Below, piece by piece: positions 24,166 through 37,506 of a DNA stretch of 64,000 bases (positions are counted from its first letter, which is position 1; each line of letters opens with the position of its first letter). A program made the translations under genes and the position numbers. Source of the stretch: Aspidapion aeneum. Its lineage: Eukaryota > Arthropoda > Insecta > Coleoptera > Brentidae. The notes below the pieces were generated by a model. That model was not told the origin of the DNA. It was given only the letters and a program-made list of their open reading frames with translations, and made no database searches. The DNA is taken from positions 62,537,471-62,601,470 of the forward strand of contig OY755046.1 of the NCBI GenBank assembly GCA_963576565.1, given 5' to 3'.

Positions 24166-24323
24166 CTAAAAAAATTTTTTTTTGATAAAATGTGTGGATG
24201 AAAATTAAAATATATTATTTATATAATAACATCTTTAAAAAATCCTTTACGCAATTTTTTACAAGCTTTTATATTTAGCTTCAGATGTTCTGTCTAACTA
24301 ACTATCTATCAAATCTTGTGAAG

Positions 24324-25920
24324 CGTTTTTGACACACTTCCCATTATCCGATTTGGATGAAATTTGGTACACACGTAGTGGTCCCATGACAATACAACAC
24401 TAAGAAAAAAATATCCTCCCACCCCTACCCCCTCCCCTTCTATAGAAAAATGTGTTTTTGACACACTTCCCGTTATCCGATTTGGATAAAATTTGGTATA
24501 CACATAGTGGTCCGATGATAATACAAAAATAAGAAAAAAATATCCTCCCACCCCTACCCCCACCTCCTTTCATAGAAAAATGTTTTTGACACACTTCCCA
24601 TTATCCGATTTGGATGAAATTTGGTATTCACATAGTGGTCCGATGACAATACAACATTAAAAAAAAATATCCTCCCACCTCTACCACCACCCCTTCCATA
24701 GAAAATGCGTTTTTGACACCCTTCCCATTATCCGATTTGGATGAAATTTGGTATTCACATAGTGGTCCGATGACAATACAACAATAAAAAAAAATCCTAC
24801 CACTCCTACCCCCACCCTCATCTATAGAAAAATGCGTTTTTGACACACTTCCCATAATCCGATTTGGATGAAATTTGGTATACATATAGTGATCCGATGA
24901 CAATACAATATTAATAAAAAAATATCTTCCCACCTCTACCCCCACCCCCTTTCATAGAAAAATGTTTTTGACACACTTCCCATTATCCGATTTGGATGAA
25001 ATTTGGTATTCACATAGTGGTCCGATGACAATACAACATTAAAAAAAATATCCTCCCACCTCTACCACCACCCCTTCCATAGAAAAATGAGTTTTTGACA
25101 CACTTCCCATTATCCGATTTGGATGAAATTTGGTATACATATAGTGATCCGATGACAATACAATATTAAGAAAAAAATATCCTCCCACCTCTATCCCCAC
25201 CCCCTTTCATAGAAAAATGAGTTTTAGACACACTTCCCATTATCCGATTTGGATGAAATTTGGTACACACGTAGTGGTCCCATGACAATACAACATTAAG
25301 AAAAAAATATCCTACCACCCCTACCCCCACCCCTTCTATAGAAAAATGTGTTTTTGACACACTTCCCGTTATCCGATTTGGATAAAATTTGGTATACACA
25401 TAGTGGTCCGATGATAATACAAAAATAAGAAAAAAATATCCTCCCACCCCTACCCCCACCTCCTTCCATAGAAAAATGTTTTTGACACACTTCCCATTAT
25501 CCGATTTGGATGAAATTTGGTAAACATATAGTGATCCGATGAATACAATATTAATAAAAAATATCCTCATACCTCTACCCCCACCCCCTTTCATAGAAAA
25601 ATGTTTTTGACACACTTCCCATTATCCGATTTGGATGAAATTTGGTATTCATCACATAGTGGTCCAATGACAATACAACATTAAAAAATAATATCTTCCC
25701 ACCTCTACCACCACCCCTTCCATAGAAAATGCGTTTTTGACACCCTTCCCGTTATCCGATTTGGATAAAATTTGGTATACACATAGTGGTCCGATGATAA
25801 TACAACAATAAGAAAAAAATATCCTCCCACCCCTACCCCCACCCCCTTCCATAGAATTTTTTTTTTTTGAAACACATCGCGTTATCCGATTTGGATGAAA
25901 TTTGGTATACATATAGTGAT
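24324..25920 (-). repeat. 128-bp tandem array, left foldback arm
   Basis: Twelve full units and one partial, beginning at about 24324, 24454, 24582, 24709, 24836, 24964, 25091, 25221, 25350, 25478, 25603, 25733 and 25861. Each holds TTTTTGACACACTTCCC, CCGATTTGGATGAAATTTGG and CCTCCCACCTCTACCCCCAC. Translations are repeat artefacts. Confidence 0.95.
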
Positions 25921-25974
25921 TTAGATTTAAAAAGATCTACAGAGTAGGTAAAATTTTTTTTTAATAAATTCGTT

Positions 25975-26155
25975 TCTAAGCGGGTATAGAAAGATTTTGT
26001 TTCTCTTGTATTTTTCGTGGGCAACTCTTAAGCTGTAAACCGACAGGGGTCCACGATCTAATGATGTGATCTTGGACCTCCGTAAGTGGACAGCTTTCGA
26101 GCTGCCTACGGAAAAAGACAAGAGAAACAAAACCTTTCTACACCCGCTTAGCCAC
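25975..26155. repeat. Hairpin in the foldback centre
   Basis: AGCGGGTATAGAAAGATTTT...GTTTCTCTTGT (25979) pairs with ACAAGAGAAACAAAACCTTT...CACCCGCT (26119), loop about 110 bp. Confidence 0.8.
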
Positions 26156-26829
26156 GAACAATTTTTGTTTTCTTCATTCACGAGTACTAAACTTTACGTT
26201 TATAAAAAATTTAATTTTTGTCATTTCTGAACTAACGAAATACTTTTGAATCTTAATAATTTTTAACCTACCTACTATTTTTTTAAAAGCTTTGTATAAT
26301 TTTTTTTTTTAATTACCCACTTATTGTTCTCAAAAAAATGCAATATTCTGTCTCATAAAACATTTTCGTATAATTTCAAAAACAATGATTAATAAATAAA
26401 AAAGTCCGCCATTTTGGATCCGCCATTTTGTTTTTTTAAAGTTTGAGTTAAAAATTGTGTTAATTGACCTCAAGCAATGTAATATTTCAAGTTTGAGACA
26501 AATCGGTTGATATATTACATTTTGATTGTTGGATCCGCCATTGTTGTAATAAAAAACGTAAATTGTAGTATTACCAGGTTACCAAACACTACAACTACCA
26601 AGATTCAACAGTCGACTTAATGGATTTAACTTTACTTAACAAAAACAAATTTCAAATAAATTAGTAAAAGAAATTGAAATTTTGACAATGTTATTACGAT
26701 AAGATATCCGTATCATTTAAATATCACTATTTGCAAGAATCAATCTAGCAGAAAAATGCAGAAGCAACTAAATAGAGTTTATTCTAGGTTATAATGAAAT
26801 CGCTGATCGTGAGTTATTTGGAAACTCAT

Positions 26830-28590
26830 TTTTCTATTAGGGGTGGAGAGGGTGGGGGTAGAGTTAGAAATATATTTTTTGTTTGGGCTGTATTGCCATC
26901 GGACCTTTATGCATATACCAAATTTTATAAAAGTCATTTGAAGTGAAGTGTGTCTAAAACGCATTTTTTATGGAAGGGGGTGGGAGGTAGGGGTGGGAGG
27001 ACATTTTTTCATTATTGTTGTATTGTTATCGGACCACTATATGTATACCAAATTTCATCCAAATCGGATAATGGGAAGTGTGTCAAAAACGCATTTTTCC
27101 ATAGATCAGGGTGGGGGTAGGAGTGGTAGGATTTTTTTTCAATGTTGTATTGTCATCGGACCACTATATGTATACCAAATTTCATCCAAATCGGATAATG
27201 GGAAGGGTGTCAAAAACGCATTTTCTATGGAAGGGGGTGGGGGTAGGGGTGGGAGGATATTTTTTTCTTAATGTTGTATTGTCATGGGACCACTACGTGT
27301 GTATCAAATTTCATCCAAATCGGATAATGGGAAGGGTGTCAAAAACGCATTTTCTATGGAAGGGGGTGGGGGTAGGGGTGGGAGGATATTTTTTTTAAAT
27401 GTTGTATTGTCATCGGACCACTATGTGAATACCAAATTTCATCCAAATCGGATAATGGGAAGTGTGTCAAAAACTCATTTTTCTATGAAAGGGGGTGGGG
27501 GTAGAGGTGGGAGGATATTTTTCTTATTATTGTATTGTCATCGGATCACTATATGTATACCAAATTTCATCCAAATTGGATAATGGAAAGGGTGTCAAAA
27601 ACGCATTTTTCAATAGATGAGGGTGGGGGTAGGAGTGGTAGGATTTTGTTTTCAATGTTGTATTGTGATCGGACCACTATATGTATACCAAATTTCATCC
27701 AAATCGGATAATGGGAAGGGTGTCAAAAACGCATTTTCAATGGAAGGGGTGGGGGTAGGGTGGGAGGATATTTTTTTTTTAAGTTGTATTGTCATCGGAC
27801 CACTATGTGAATACCAAATTTCATCCAAACCGGATAATGGGAAGTGTGTCAAAAACTCATTTTTCTATAAAAGGGGGTGGGGGTAGAGGTGGGAGGATAT
27901 TTTTTCTTATTATTGTATTGTCATCGGATCACTATATGTATACCAAATTTCATCCAAATCGGATAATGGGAAGGGTTTCAAAAACGCATTTTTCAATAGA
28001 TGAGGGTGGGGGTAGGAGTGGTAGGATTTTTTTTGCAATGTTGTATTGTCATCGGACCACTATATGTATACCAAATTTCATCCAAATCGGATAATGGGAA
28101 GGGTGTCAAAAACGCATTTTCTATGGAAGAGGTGGGGGTAGGGTGGGAGGACATTTTTTTTAAATGTTGTATTGTTATCGGACCACTATGTGAATACCAA
28201 ATTTCATCCAAACCGGATAATGGGAAGTGTGTCAAAAACTCATTTTTCTATGAAAGGGGGTGGGGGTAGAGGTGGGAGGATATTTTTTTCTTAATATTGT
28301 ATTGTCATCGGATCACTATATGTATACCAAATTCCATCCAAATCGGATTACGAGATGTGTGTCAAAAACAAATTTTTCTATAGAAGGGGGTGGGGGTAGG
28401 GGTGGGAGGATATTTTTTTCTTAATGTTGTATTATCATCGGATCACTATGTGTATACCAAATTTTATCCAAATCGGATAACGGGAAGTGTGTCAAAAACA
28501 CATTTTTCTATAGAAGGGGTGGGGGTAGGGTGGGAGGATATTTTTTTCTTAATGTTGTATTGTCATGGGACCACTACGTGTGTCAAAAAC
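26830..28590 (+). repeat. 128-bp tandem array, right foldback arm
   Basis: About thirteen units in the opposite orientation to the left arm. They end in GTGTCAAAAACGC-like sequence near 26960, 27090, 27220, 27350, 27475, 27607, 27733, 27860, 27988, 28116, 28244, 28374, 28500 and 28589. Confidence 0.95.
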
Positions 28591-28749
28591 GCTTCACAAG
28601 ATTTGATAGATAGTTAGTTAGACAGAAGATCTGAAGCTAAATAAAAGCTTGTAAAAAATATTGCGTAAAGGATTTTTTAAAGATGTTTTTATATAAATAC
28701 CTAATATATTTTATTTTTCATCTAAACATTTTATCAAAAAAAAATTTTA

Positions 28750-28857
28750 GTCCGGCGCCGTGTTGGCCGGCGCCCAGTTGGCGGCGCCGAGTTGGCCCGG
28801 CGCCCAGTTGGCCCGGCGCCCAGTTGGCGGCGCCGAGTTGGCGGCGCCCAGTTGTCC
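28750..28857. repeat. GGCGCC-rich short tandem repeat, right arm
   Basis: Inverted counterpart of 24048-24165; similar units in a nearly matching order. Confidence 0.95.
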
Positions 28858-28864
28858 TAGACCG

Positions 28865-29543
28865 AGTGTGAGCTATGGTGATTCTAATTTTTTCGAAAAA
28901 AAAAGTTGCTCTGATTTCAAAAATTTTTATATATCTTTGCGTTTCAGATGATTTTGAAACTTTTTTGTTGCGCCGTCTGTCTGTCTGTCTGTAACGACTA
29001 ACGCGCATAACTCAAAAACCGCTTGGCCGATTTTAATGAAATTTGGTACCTAGACTGGGTCTTGGGTCGAGATGGTCCCATTTAAAACTGAACAAAATCC
29101 ACCAAACACAAACCAAATAAAAGGGTGGGGGTAGATTTAAAAAAATAGAGTTTATGTGAAAATGTGGCGTGTGTGATATCAAACGAAAGGTAATTGAGTC
29201 TGCAGTTAAACAAAATACATTTAAATTTATTTAAAAAAAAAGGTGGGGGTATATTTTAAAAATGAGAGTTTAAGTGAAAATATGGCTGTGTGATCTCAAA
29301 CAAAAGGTAATTGAGTCCGGAGTTTAACAAAATACATTTTAGTTTTTGTTTTTTTTAAGGGTGGGGGTAGATTTCAAAAATTTGAGTTTAAGTCAAAACA
29401 TGGCTTGTGTGGTATCAAAAAGAAGGTAATTTAGTCTGGAGTTGAATAAAATATATTTCAGTTTTTAGTTATATTAGCTCACACGTACACTATAACTATA
29501 GTACCTAGTGTGAGGTTAGGGGCCCATATATTGGCAGAGTATT
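28865..29543 (-). mobile_element. CAGA/TCTG element, copy 3, main part
   Basis: Continues copy 3 after the foldback. It has a very short (TCTG)4-type run near 28975, then the usual core, G-rich blocks and distal hairpin. Confidence 0.9.
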
Positions 29544-29734
29544 TCTATATAATTATGTAATCTTATGCTTCTTCAACTAATTAATAGATTTGTTAGAATT
29601 GATGTACCAAGGTTTTTTATTGAAGAACATTAGTGAAAAATCAAAATTAAAAATCAAAAAAAGTATTGATAATTGAAAACTTCATTTTTTTTTAAAAACT
29701 TCTTTAGTTCTTCTTTCTAACGGTAAGCGACACA

Positions 29735-30005
29735 TTGATAAAAAAAACATTTCTGCTTTAAAATACGGATATTCCGTCAGAAGGGCGAGACTCGTTGGGA
29801 ATTGGTAAGAAAAACAATTTGATGTTTATGATCCTTTACCTACTTAAACAAAAGTTAAACTTTTAACAATAATGTATTGTGTTCTTTATTTTGTTTGAAA
29901 CGATCATAAACATCAAATTGTTTTTCTTATCAAGTCCAAACGATTATTTCCCGTCTCACGGAATATCCGTATTTTAAAGCAGAATTGTTTTTTTTTAATC
30001 AAGCG
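29735..30005. mobile_element. Small foldback MITE
   Basis: TTAAAATACGGATATTCCGT (29759) is inverted at 29956, and AACAATTTGATGTTTATGAT (29813) at 29902. Arms about 110 bp, loop about 50 bp. Confidence 0.8.
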
Positions 30006-30623
30006 ACAAAACGAACTCTGTTGACGTCAGAAAAGAAGTCCTTCCAAGGCGCAGCTCAAGACTGAATAGGAAATAGTGAATTAAGTGTGGAGGGATGTAA
30101 TGTATTGTTTGTGTATAAACTTGCACAGAGACCCCATGTGGTATAGAATAATAGTGTACAGACCCCGCGAGTGATTGACAGTTATGACACTTGACATGCG
30201 CGGTCTCTTGAACGCCAATCGTGGCTGATAACGGACGCATCTAATGAACAGTAATAATTAACGGACTAATTAACGTGATAATCAACCCCGTACCCGCTCG
30301 AAGCGCTCCACAGAGGGACAAAATCAAGAAAACATGCGATTTAGTGCAGAACTTATTTATCTAATATGGGAGATATTTTTACTGAAAACTATTTATTAAT
30401 AATCGCTTTACCATAGCAAGTTAGCTTCGGATAGTCAAACGTCAAACAAATGAATAAAACACCTTGTCAAAGTTAGCGTGTTTTGAAAACTGGCGTTGCG
30501 TAGTTGTTTTAAGAACACAAATGAATCAACTTTCCACAATTTTTAATGTTGATCAAGTTTGGTTAAAATAATTTTAATAATGTCAGATAATCACTATGGT
30601 GAGTACATTATTCTCGTATAGAA

Positions 30624-31056
30624 AATACTCTGCCAATATATGGGCCCCTAAGCTCACACTAGGTACTATAGTTATAGTGTACGTGTGAGCTAATATAATT
30701 AAAAACTGAAATATATTTTATTCAACTCCAGACTAAATTACCTTTTGTTTGATACCACACAAGCCATGTTTTGACTTAACCTTAAATTTTTGAAATCTAC
30801 CCCCACCCTTAAAAAAACAAAAACTATAATGTATTTTGTTAAACTCCGGACTCAATTACCTTTCGTTTGATATCACACACGCCATAGTTTCACATAAACT
30901 CTAATTTTTGAAATCTACCCCCACCCTTTTATTTGGTTTCTGTTCGGTGGATTTTGTTCATTTTTAAATGGGACCATCTCGACCCAAGACCCAGCCTAGG
31001 TACCAAATTTCATTAAAATCGGCCAAGCGGTTTTTGAGTTATGCGCGTTGGTCGTT

Positions 31057-31115
<59 letters not shown>

Positions 31116-31274
31116 TACAGACAGACAGACAGACGGCGCAACAAAAAAGTTTCAAAATCATCTGAAACGCAAAGATATATAAAAATTTTTGAAATCGGAG
31201 CAACTTTTTTTTTTCTCGAAAAAATTAGGATCACCATAGCTCACACTACTATAGTATAGTATATGTGTGAGCTA
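30624..31274 (+). mobile_element. CAGA/TCTG element, copy 4
   Basis: Complete, with both hairpins and a (CAGA) run at 31059-31133. The empty site is preserved at about 54353-54368 in the paralogous element. Confidence 0.9.
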
Positions 31275-32062
31275 AAATGCAAAATTTTTAGTTGTTTTTC
31301 TTAAAACTGCCATTTTTGTAAAATCTTTAAATAAAAATATACGTGGACACAAAGTAACTTGTCGCCCGCTGTCGCGGGCGAGTTTTCACATGTTATATTT
31401 TATTGAACCTTCCTTTTTAAAATGATTTTAGCTACATTTAGCTGCTACCTTTTGCTACTAAGGCCGGAATTAATTTTTAAATATTAACATTTTTCTCCAA
31501 ACTTAGCGAAATGTGTGTTTAAATTGTAGTATAGATATTTAAAATATAACGTACTAAATACATATACATCTACACATACTATTATTATACTCAATATATA
31601 TTAAGGAATAAAAGTCACACCTTATCTCGAGGCAAAAAGTTTGTAGCCTGAGCGTAGCGAGGTATATAATTGGCCAATAGCTAACAAGACACTAATTACG
31701 AATTTTAGGAGATATTTTTTAAACTTTTGGATTTTTCTGCCCTAAAATTAAATTATAATTATAATTATGTGGTTTTCAGCTACTTTACTAAAAACATAAT
31801 GTGTGATAGAGCCTTTTTTTTTAAATTTTAAGGATAAAAAGTGAGAGTTTTATCGCGAAAATAAGGATTAAAGAGGGCCCTGTTCTTATAATATATACCA
31901 AGGGATAAAAGTGACACTTTCTATTTCAAGGTAAAAAGTTTTTAGCACGAGCGTAGGATAAAAATACTCTTTTATAACGAGGTTTATACGTTAATTTTAC
32001 ACTTTCAGACCGATCTTTTTTTTAACTTATTATTTGATTTATTAATATAGTTAAATTATTTT

Positions 32063-32232
32063 TAGCTCACACATATACTATACTATAGTAGTGTGAGCTA
32101 TGGTGATCCTAATTTTTTCGAGAAAAAAAAAGTTGCTCCGATTTCAAAATTTTTTATATATCTTTGCGTTTCAGATGATTTTAAAACTTTTTTGTTGCGC
32201 CGTCTGTCTGTCTGTCTGTCTGTCTGTCTGTA

Positions 32233-32275
<43 letters not shown>

Positions 32276-32839
32276 GTGTCTGTATGTCTGTCTGTAACGA
32301 CCAACGCGCATAACTCAAAAACCGCTTGGCCGATTTTAATGAAATTTAGTACCTGGGCTGGATCTTGGGTCGAGATGGTCCCATTTAAAAATGAACAAAA
32401 TCCACCGAACACAAACCAAATAAAAGGGTGGGGATAGATTTCAAAAATTAGAGTTTATGTGAAAATATGGCGTGTGTGATATCAAACGAAAGGTAATTGA
32501 GTCTGGAGTTAAACAAAATACATTTTAATTTATTTTAAAAAAAAGGGTGGGGGTATATTTCAAAAATTAGAGTTTAAGTGAAAATATGGCGTGTGTGATA
32601 TCAAACGAAAGGTAATTAAGTCCGGAGTTCAACAAAATACATTTTAGTTTTTGTTTTTTTTAAGGGTGGGGGTGGATTTCAAAAATTTGAGTTTAAGTCA
32701 AAACATGGCTTGTGTGGTATCAAACAAAAGGTAATTTAGTGTGGAGTTGAATAAAATATATTTCAGTTTTTAGTTATATTAGCTCACATAACTATAGTAC
32801 CTAGTGTGAGCTTAGGGGCCCATATATTGGCAGAGTATT
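32063..32839 (-). mobile_element. CAGA/TCTG element, copy 5
   Basis: Complete, with a (TCTG) run at 32203-32295. The empty site is preserved at about 55170-55187. Confidence 0.9.
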
Positions 32840-32892
32840 TGTTCTGTTAAGATAATATATAAACATGATTATTTATAAACAAAGAAAGCTTC

Positions 32893-33024
32893 CAGTGGCG
32901 TATATAGCAAAATGTCTCGGGGTGGGCCTGAGACAGTTTGGGGGGGTATATGTGGTATATATCTAGAAAAATCTTAGCTTCAGGGGGTGCCCGGGCCCCC
33001 AGGCCCCCCTTATATATGCCACTG
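32893..33024. mobile_element. hAT MITE, CAGTGGCGTATATA ends, copy 1
   Basis: CAGTGGCGTATATA to TATATGCCACTG, flanked by perfect 8-bp AAAGCTTC (32885-32892, 33025-33032). Inside copy A of the CACAGTG element and present at the same site in copy B. Confidence 0.9.
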
Positions 33025-33454
33025 AAAGCTTCTGTCAAGTCGTTTTAAAAATGGCGAAAGGCAGACAGAAGAAAAGTATGTAAAAACTCAATGTAGGTTC
33101 TGTCAAGTTTTTCTGGGGGGGTTTAGGTGTTTTCATTTTTCAGGGGGACGATTAGTTATTGGGGAGGGGGCAAACTTGGCCTTTCCGTTTCTGTAGGGTC
33201 GACAACATAATATAATATTTTGTAAACATTGCCGTCGTACACAGTATTTTAGGAAATATTTTGAAGCTTATTCGACCACTTATACCTCGACTAACAGCTC
33301 GGGGTCAATTTTTTTTATTTTGGATCACTAAGTAATTCATTTTAAACATTCCTGACTACAAAGGAATTCATCCATTGCACTGTGGGACTTTATCGCACCT
33401 TTTTGTGCTTCTGCCCCACTGTGCACTCTTTATGAACTTCTGCCAAGGTAATTA

Positions 33455-33805
<351 letters not shown>

Positions 33806-33823
33806 TTATAAAGTAAAGTATTA

Positions 33824-34021
<198 letters not shown>

Positions 34022-34078
34022 CTACAAAAAAATACATTTTTAACCACTCAAAGTGAGGTCTCAAGGGGTCTTATCTAT

Positions 34079-34902
34079 CATTTAATGTAATATGTTATGT
34101 AACATATAATGTAACATGTAATATAACATGTAATGTAACATGTAATGTAACATGTAATGTAACATGTAATGTAGCATGTAATGTAACATGTAATGTAACA
34201 TGTAATGTAACAAGTAATGTAACATGTAATGTAACATGTAATGTAACATGTAATGTAACATGTAATGTAACATGTAATGTAACATGTAATGTAACATGTA
34301 ATGTAACATGTAATGTAACATGTAATGTAACATGTAATGTAACATGTAATGTAACATGTAATGTAACATGTAATGTGACATGTATTGAAACATGTAATGT
34401 GACATGTAATGTAACATGTAATGTAACATGTAATGTAACATGTAATGTAACATGTAATGTAACATGTAATGTAACATGTAATGTAACATGTAATGTAACA
34501 TGTAATGTAACATGTAATGTAGGATGTAAAGTAACATGTAATGTAACATGTAATGTAACATGTTATGTAACATGTTATGTAACATGTTATGTAACATGTT
34601 ATGTAACATGTTATGTAACATGTTATGTAACATGTAATGTAACATGTAATGTAACATGTAATGTAACATGTAATGTAACATGTAATGTAACATGTAATGT
34701 AACATGCAATGTAACATGTAATGTAACATGTAATGTAACATGTAATGTAACATGTAATGTAACATGTAATGTAACATGTAATCTAACATGTAATCTAACA
34801 TGTAATGTAACATGTAATGTAACATGTAATGTAACATGTAATGTAACATGTAATGTAATATGTAATGTAACTTGTAATGTAACATGTAATGTAACATGTT
34901 AT
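34079..34902. repeat. 12-bp satellite AACATGTAATGT in intron 3
   Basis: About 68 units of AACATGTAATGT, with a block of AACATGTTATGT variants at about 34557-34630. The 394-codon minus-strand frame repeating LHYM is a 12-bp repeat artefact joined to the retroelement fragment; it is not a gene. Confidence 0.97.
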
Positions 34903-35450
34903 CTTTGTTTGAAACTCGTAGACAATGATTAAGTAGAAATAAGTAAGGGATATAATAATGGATCTGCATTATGTCCGGGCAAGGAACAGAGATAGGTTCC
35001 ATGTGGTTAAGATCAAAATATTCTTGCATGAACTTGGAATAGGCCTCAAATAAAGGCGGATCTTTGAGCAAACGTCGCTCTAAGAAATGATATCTCTTTA
35101 ATGCTATGGAGCGAGAGTCAGAAAAAAGCGGTTCTCCTTTGAGAAAAGGTAGTTTCACAAGAAAACACCCATTTAAAGTGCGGGAATGAGTTTCTCTAAA
35201 AGAAATCTCCGCAGGGTCATCTAGCGGTAGCATAGATTTAGGGCGAGGTATCTCCGCAATCTCCAAACTCGCTGAAAGGTTTTATTCAAATCTGGACTAT
35301 CCTCGGTAAAAGTTACAAAAGAACTATGTCCTAAAGGATTAATTCTACCCATTACAATCCATCCAAACAAAGTATTAAAGGCGATTGGTTCAAATGTCTC
35401 ACCACAAACCTTTTCCGGCAATAAGACAATGAAAGTCCAATATTTTATTT
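34903..35450 (-). pseudogene. BEL/Pao LTR-retrotransposon pol fragment
   Basis: Minus-strand coding remnant of a BEL/Pao polyprotein between the protease and the reverse transcriptase start. A first frame contains FNTLFGWIVMGR and runs to about 35262. After a frameshift a second contains PRPKSMLPLDDP, SRSIALKRYHFLERRL and LNHMEPI. It breaks off where the satellite starts. No LTRs, gag, RT catalytic motif or integrase are present. It lies inside the 12-bp satellite, which resumes on its other side at about 35454. Confidence 0.8.
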
Positions 35451-36087
<637 letters not shown>

Positions 36088-36831
36088 TACTCTGCCAATA
36101 TATGGGCCCCTAAGCTCACACTAGGTACTATAGTTATAGTTTACGTGTGAGCTAATATAACTAAAAACTGAAATATATTTTATTCAACTCCAGACTAAAT
36201 TACCTTTTGTTTGATACCACACAAGCCATGTTTTGATTTAAACTCAAATTTTCAAAATCTACCCCCACCCTTAAAAAAAGCAAAAACTAAAATGTTATTT
36301 GTTAAACTCCTTTACTCCTCCAATTACCTTTCGTTTGATATCACACAGGCCATATTTTCACTTAAACTCTAATTTTTGAAATATACCCCCACCCTTTTTT
36401 AAAAATAAATTAAAATGTATTTTGTTTAACTCCAAACTCAATTACCTTTCGTCTGATATCACACACGCCATATTTTCACATAAACTCTAATTTTTGAAAT
36501 CTACCCCCACCCTTTTATTTGGTTTGTGTTCGGTGGATTTTGTTCATTTTTAAATGGGACCATCTCGACCCAAGACCCAGCCTAGGTACCAAATTTCATT
36601 AAAATCGGCCAAGCGGTTTTTGAGTTATGCGCGTTGGTCGTTACAGACATACAGACAGACATACAGACAGACAGACAGACAGACAGACAGACGGCGCAAC
36701 AAAAAAGTTTCAAAATCATCTGAAACGCAAAGATATATAAAAATTTTTGAAATCGGAGCAACTTTTTTTTTCTCGAAAAAATTAGGATCACCATAGCTCA
36801 CACTACTATAGTATAGTATAAGTGTGAGCTA
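36088..36831 (+). mobile_element. CAGA/TCTG element, copy 6
   Basis: Complete, with both hairpins and an interrupted CAGA run at 36645-36691. Directly abuts copy 7. Confidence 0.9.
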
Positions 36832-37273
36832 AAAATACTCTGCCAATCTATGGGCACCTAAGCTCACACTAGGTACTATAGTTATAGTGTACGTGTGAGC
36901 TAATATAACTAAAAACTGAAATATATTTTATTGAAATCCAGACTCAATTACCTTTCGTTTGATACCACACAAGCCATGTTTTGACTTAAACTTTAATTTT
37001 TCAAATCTACCCCCACCTTTTTTTTTAACTAAAATGTATTTTGTTTAACTCCAGACGCAATTACCTTTCGTTTGATATCACGCACGCCATATTTTTACAT
37101 AAACTCTAATTTTTGAAATATACCCCCACCCTTTTATTTGGCTTGTGTTTGGTGGATTTTGTTCATTTTTAAATGGGACCATCTCGACCCAAAACCCAGC
37201 GTAGGTACCAAATTTCATTAAAATCGGGCAAGCGGTTTTTGAGTTATGCGCGTTGGTCGTTACAGACAGACAT

Positions 37274-37318
<45 letters not shown>

Positions 37319-37334
37319 TAGACAGACAGACAGC

Positions 37335-37367
<33 letters not shown>

Positions 37368-37506
37368 GGCGCAACAAAAAAGTTTCAAAATCATCTGAAA
37401 CGCAAAGATATATAAAAATTTTTGAAATCGGAGCAACTTTTATTTTCTCGAAAAAATTAGGATCACTATAGCTCACACTACTATAGTATAGTAGTAGTGT
37501 GAGCTA
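36832..37506 (+). mobile_element. CAGA/TCTG element, copy 7
   Basis: Begins AATACTCTGCCAATCTATGG immediately after copy 6 in the same orientation. CAGA run at 37263-37366 with variants. Confidence 0.9.

Larger units (their letters stand above)
24038..28864. mobile_element. 4.8 kb foldback element with perfect 9-bp TSD
   Basis: Inserted into a CAGA/TCTG element. The flanks AGTGTGAGC (24029-24037 and 28865-28873) are a perfect 9-bp duplication. Ends are CGGAATGGGACAACTGGGCG and the inverted CGCCCAGTTGTCCTAGACCG. Each arm has, outside to inside: a GC-rich block of GGCGCC repeats, a 150-bp AT-rich linker with AAGCTTTTAT and a TCTGTCTAACTAACTATC run, then 12-13 tandem units of about 128 bp. The middle (about 25921-26820) is non-coding and has its own hairpin. 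Long inverted arms built of tandem repeats and a 9-bp duplication are the known hallmarks of Drosophila FB-type foldbacks. No transposase seen. Confidence 0.9.
30309..33423. mobile_element. CACAGTG-ended non-autonomous DNA element, copy A
   Basis: Ends are CACAGAGGGACAAAATC (30309) and GCCCCACTGTG (to 33423). The near-matching flanks CGCTC and CACTC (4 of 5) suggest a 5-bp target duplication. It is collinear with the element at 54048-55813 except for two inserted CAGA/TCTG elements (30624-31274 and 32063-32839). No transposase. The heptamer-like end and 5-bp duplication point to a Transib-type element; that assignment is tentative. Confidence 0.7.

Noticed and set aside
26779..26964. Small ORFs in the foldback centre as a possible transposase
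   Set aside because: Too short, no DDE or zinc-finger pattern, and AT-rich composition.
24324..28590. CRISPR-like array
   Set aside because: Units are tandem without unique spacers, in inverted arms of a eukaryotic foldback.
24309..28617. Many 60-150 codon ORFs with VGVGGYFF and TKFHPNRIMGS repeats
   Set aside because: Translations of the 128-bp units; 128 is not a multiple of 3, frames drift, and both strands show them.
34082..35266. 394-codon minus-strand ORF with dozens of LHYM repeats
   Set aside because: It is the 12-bp satellite read in a stop-free frame joined to a BEL/Pao scrap; no splice or start context.
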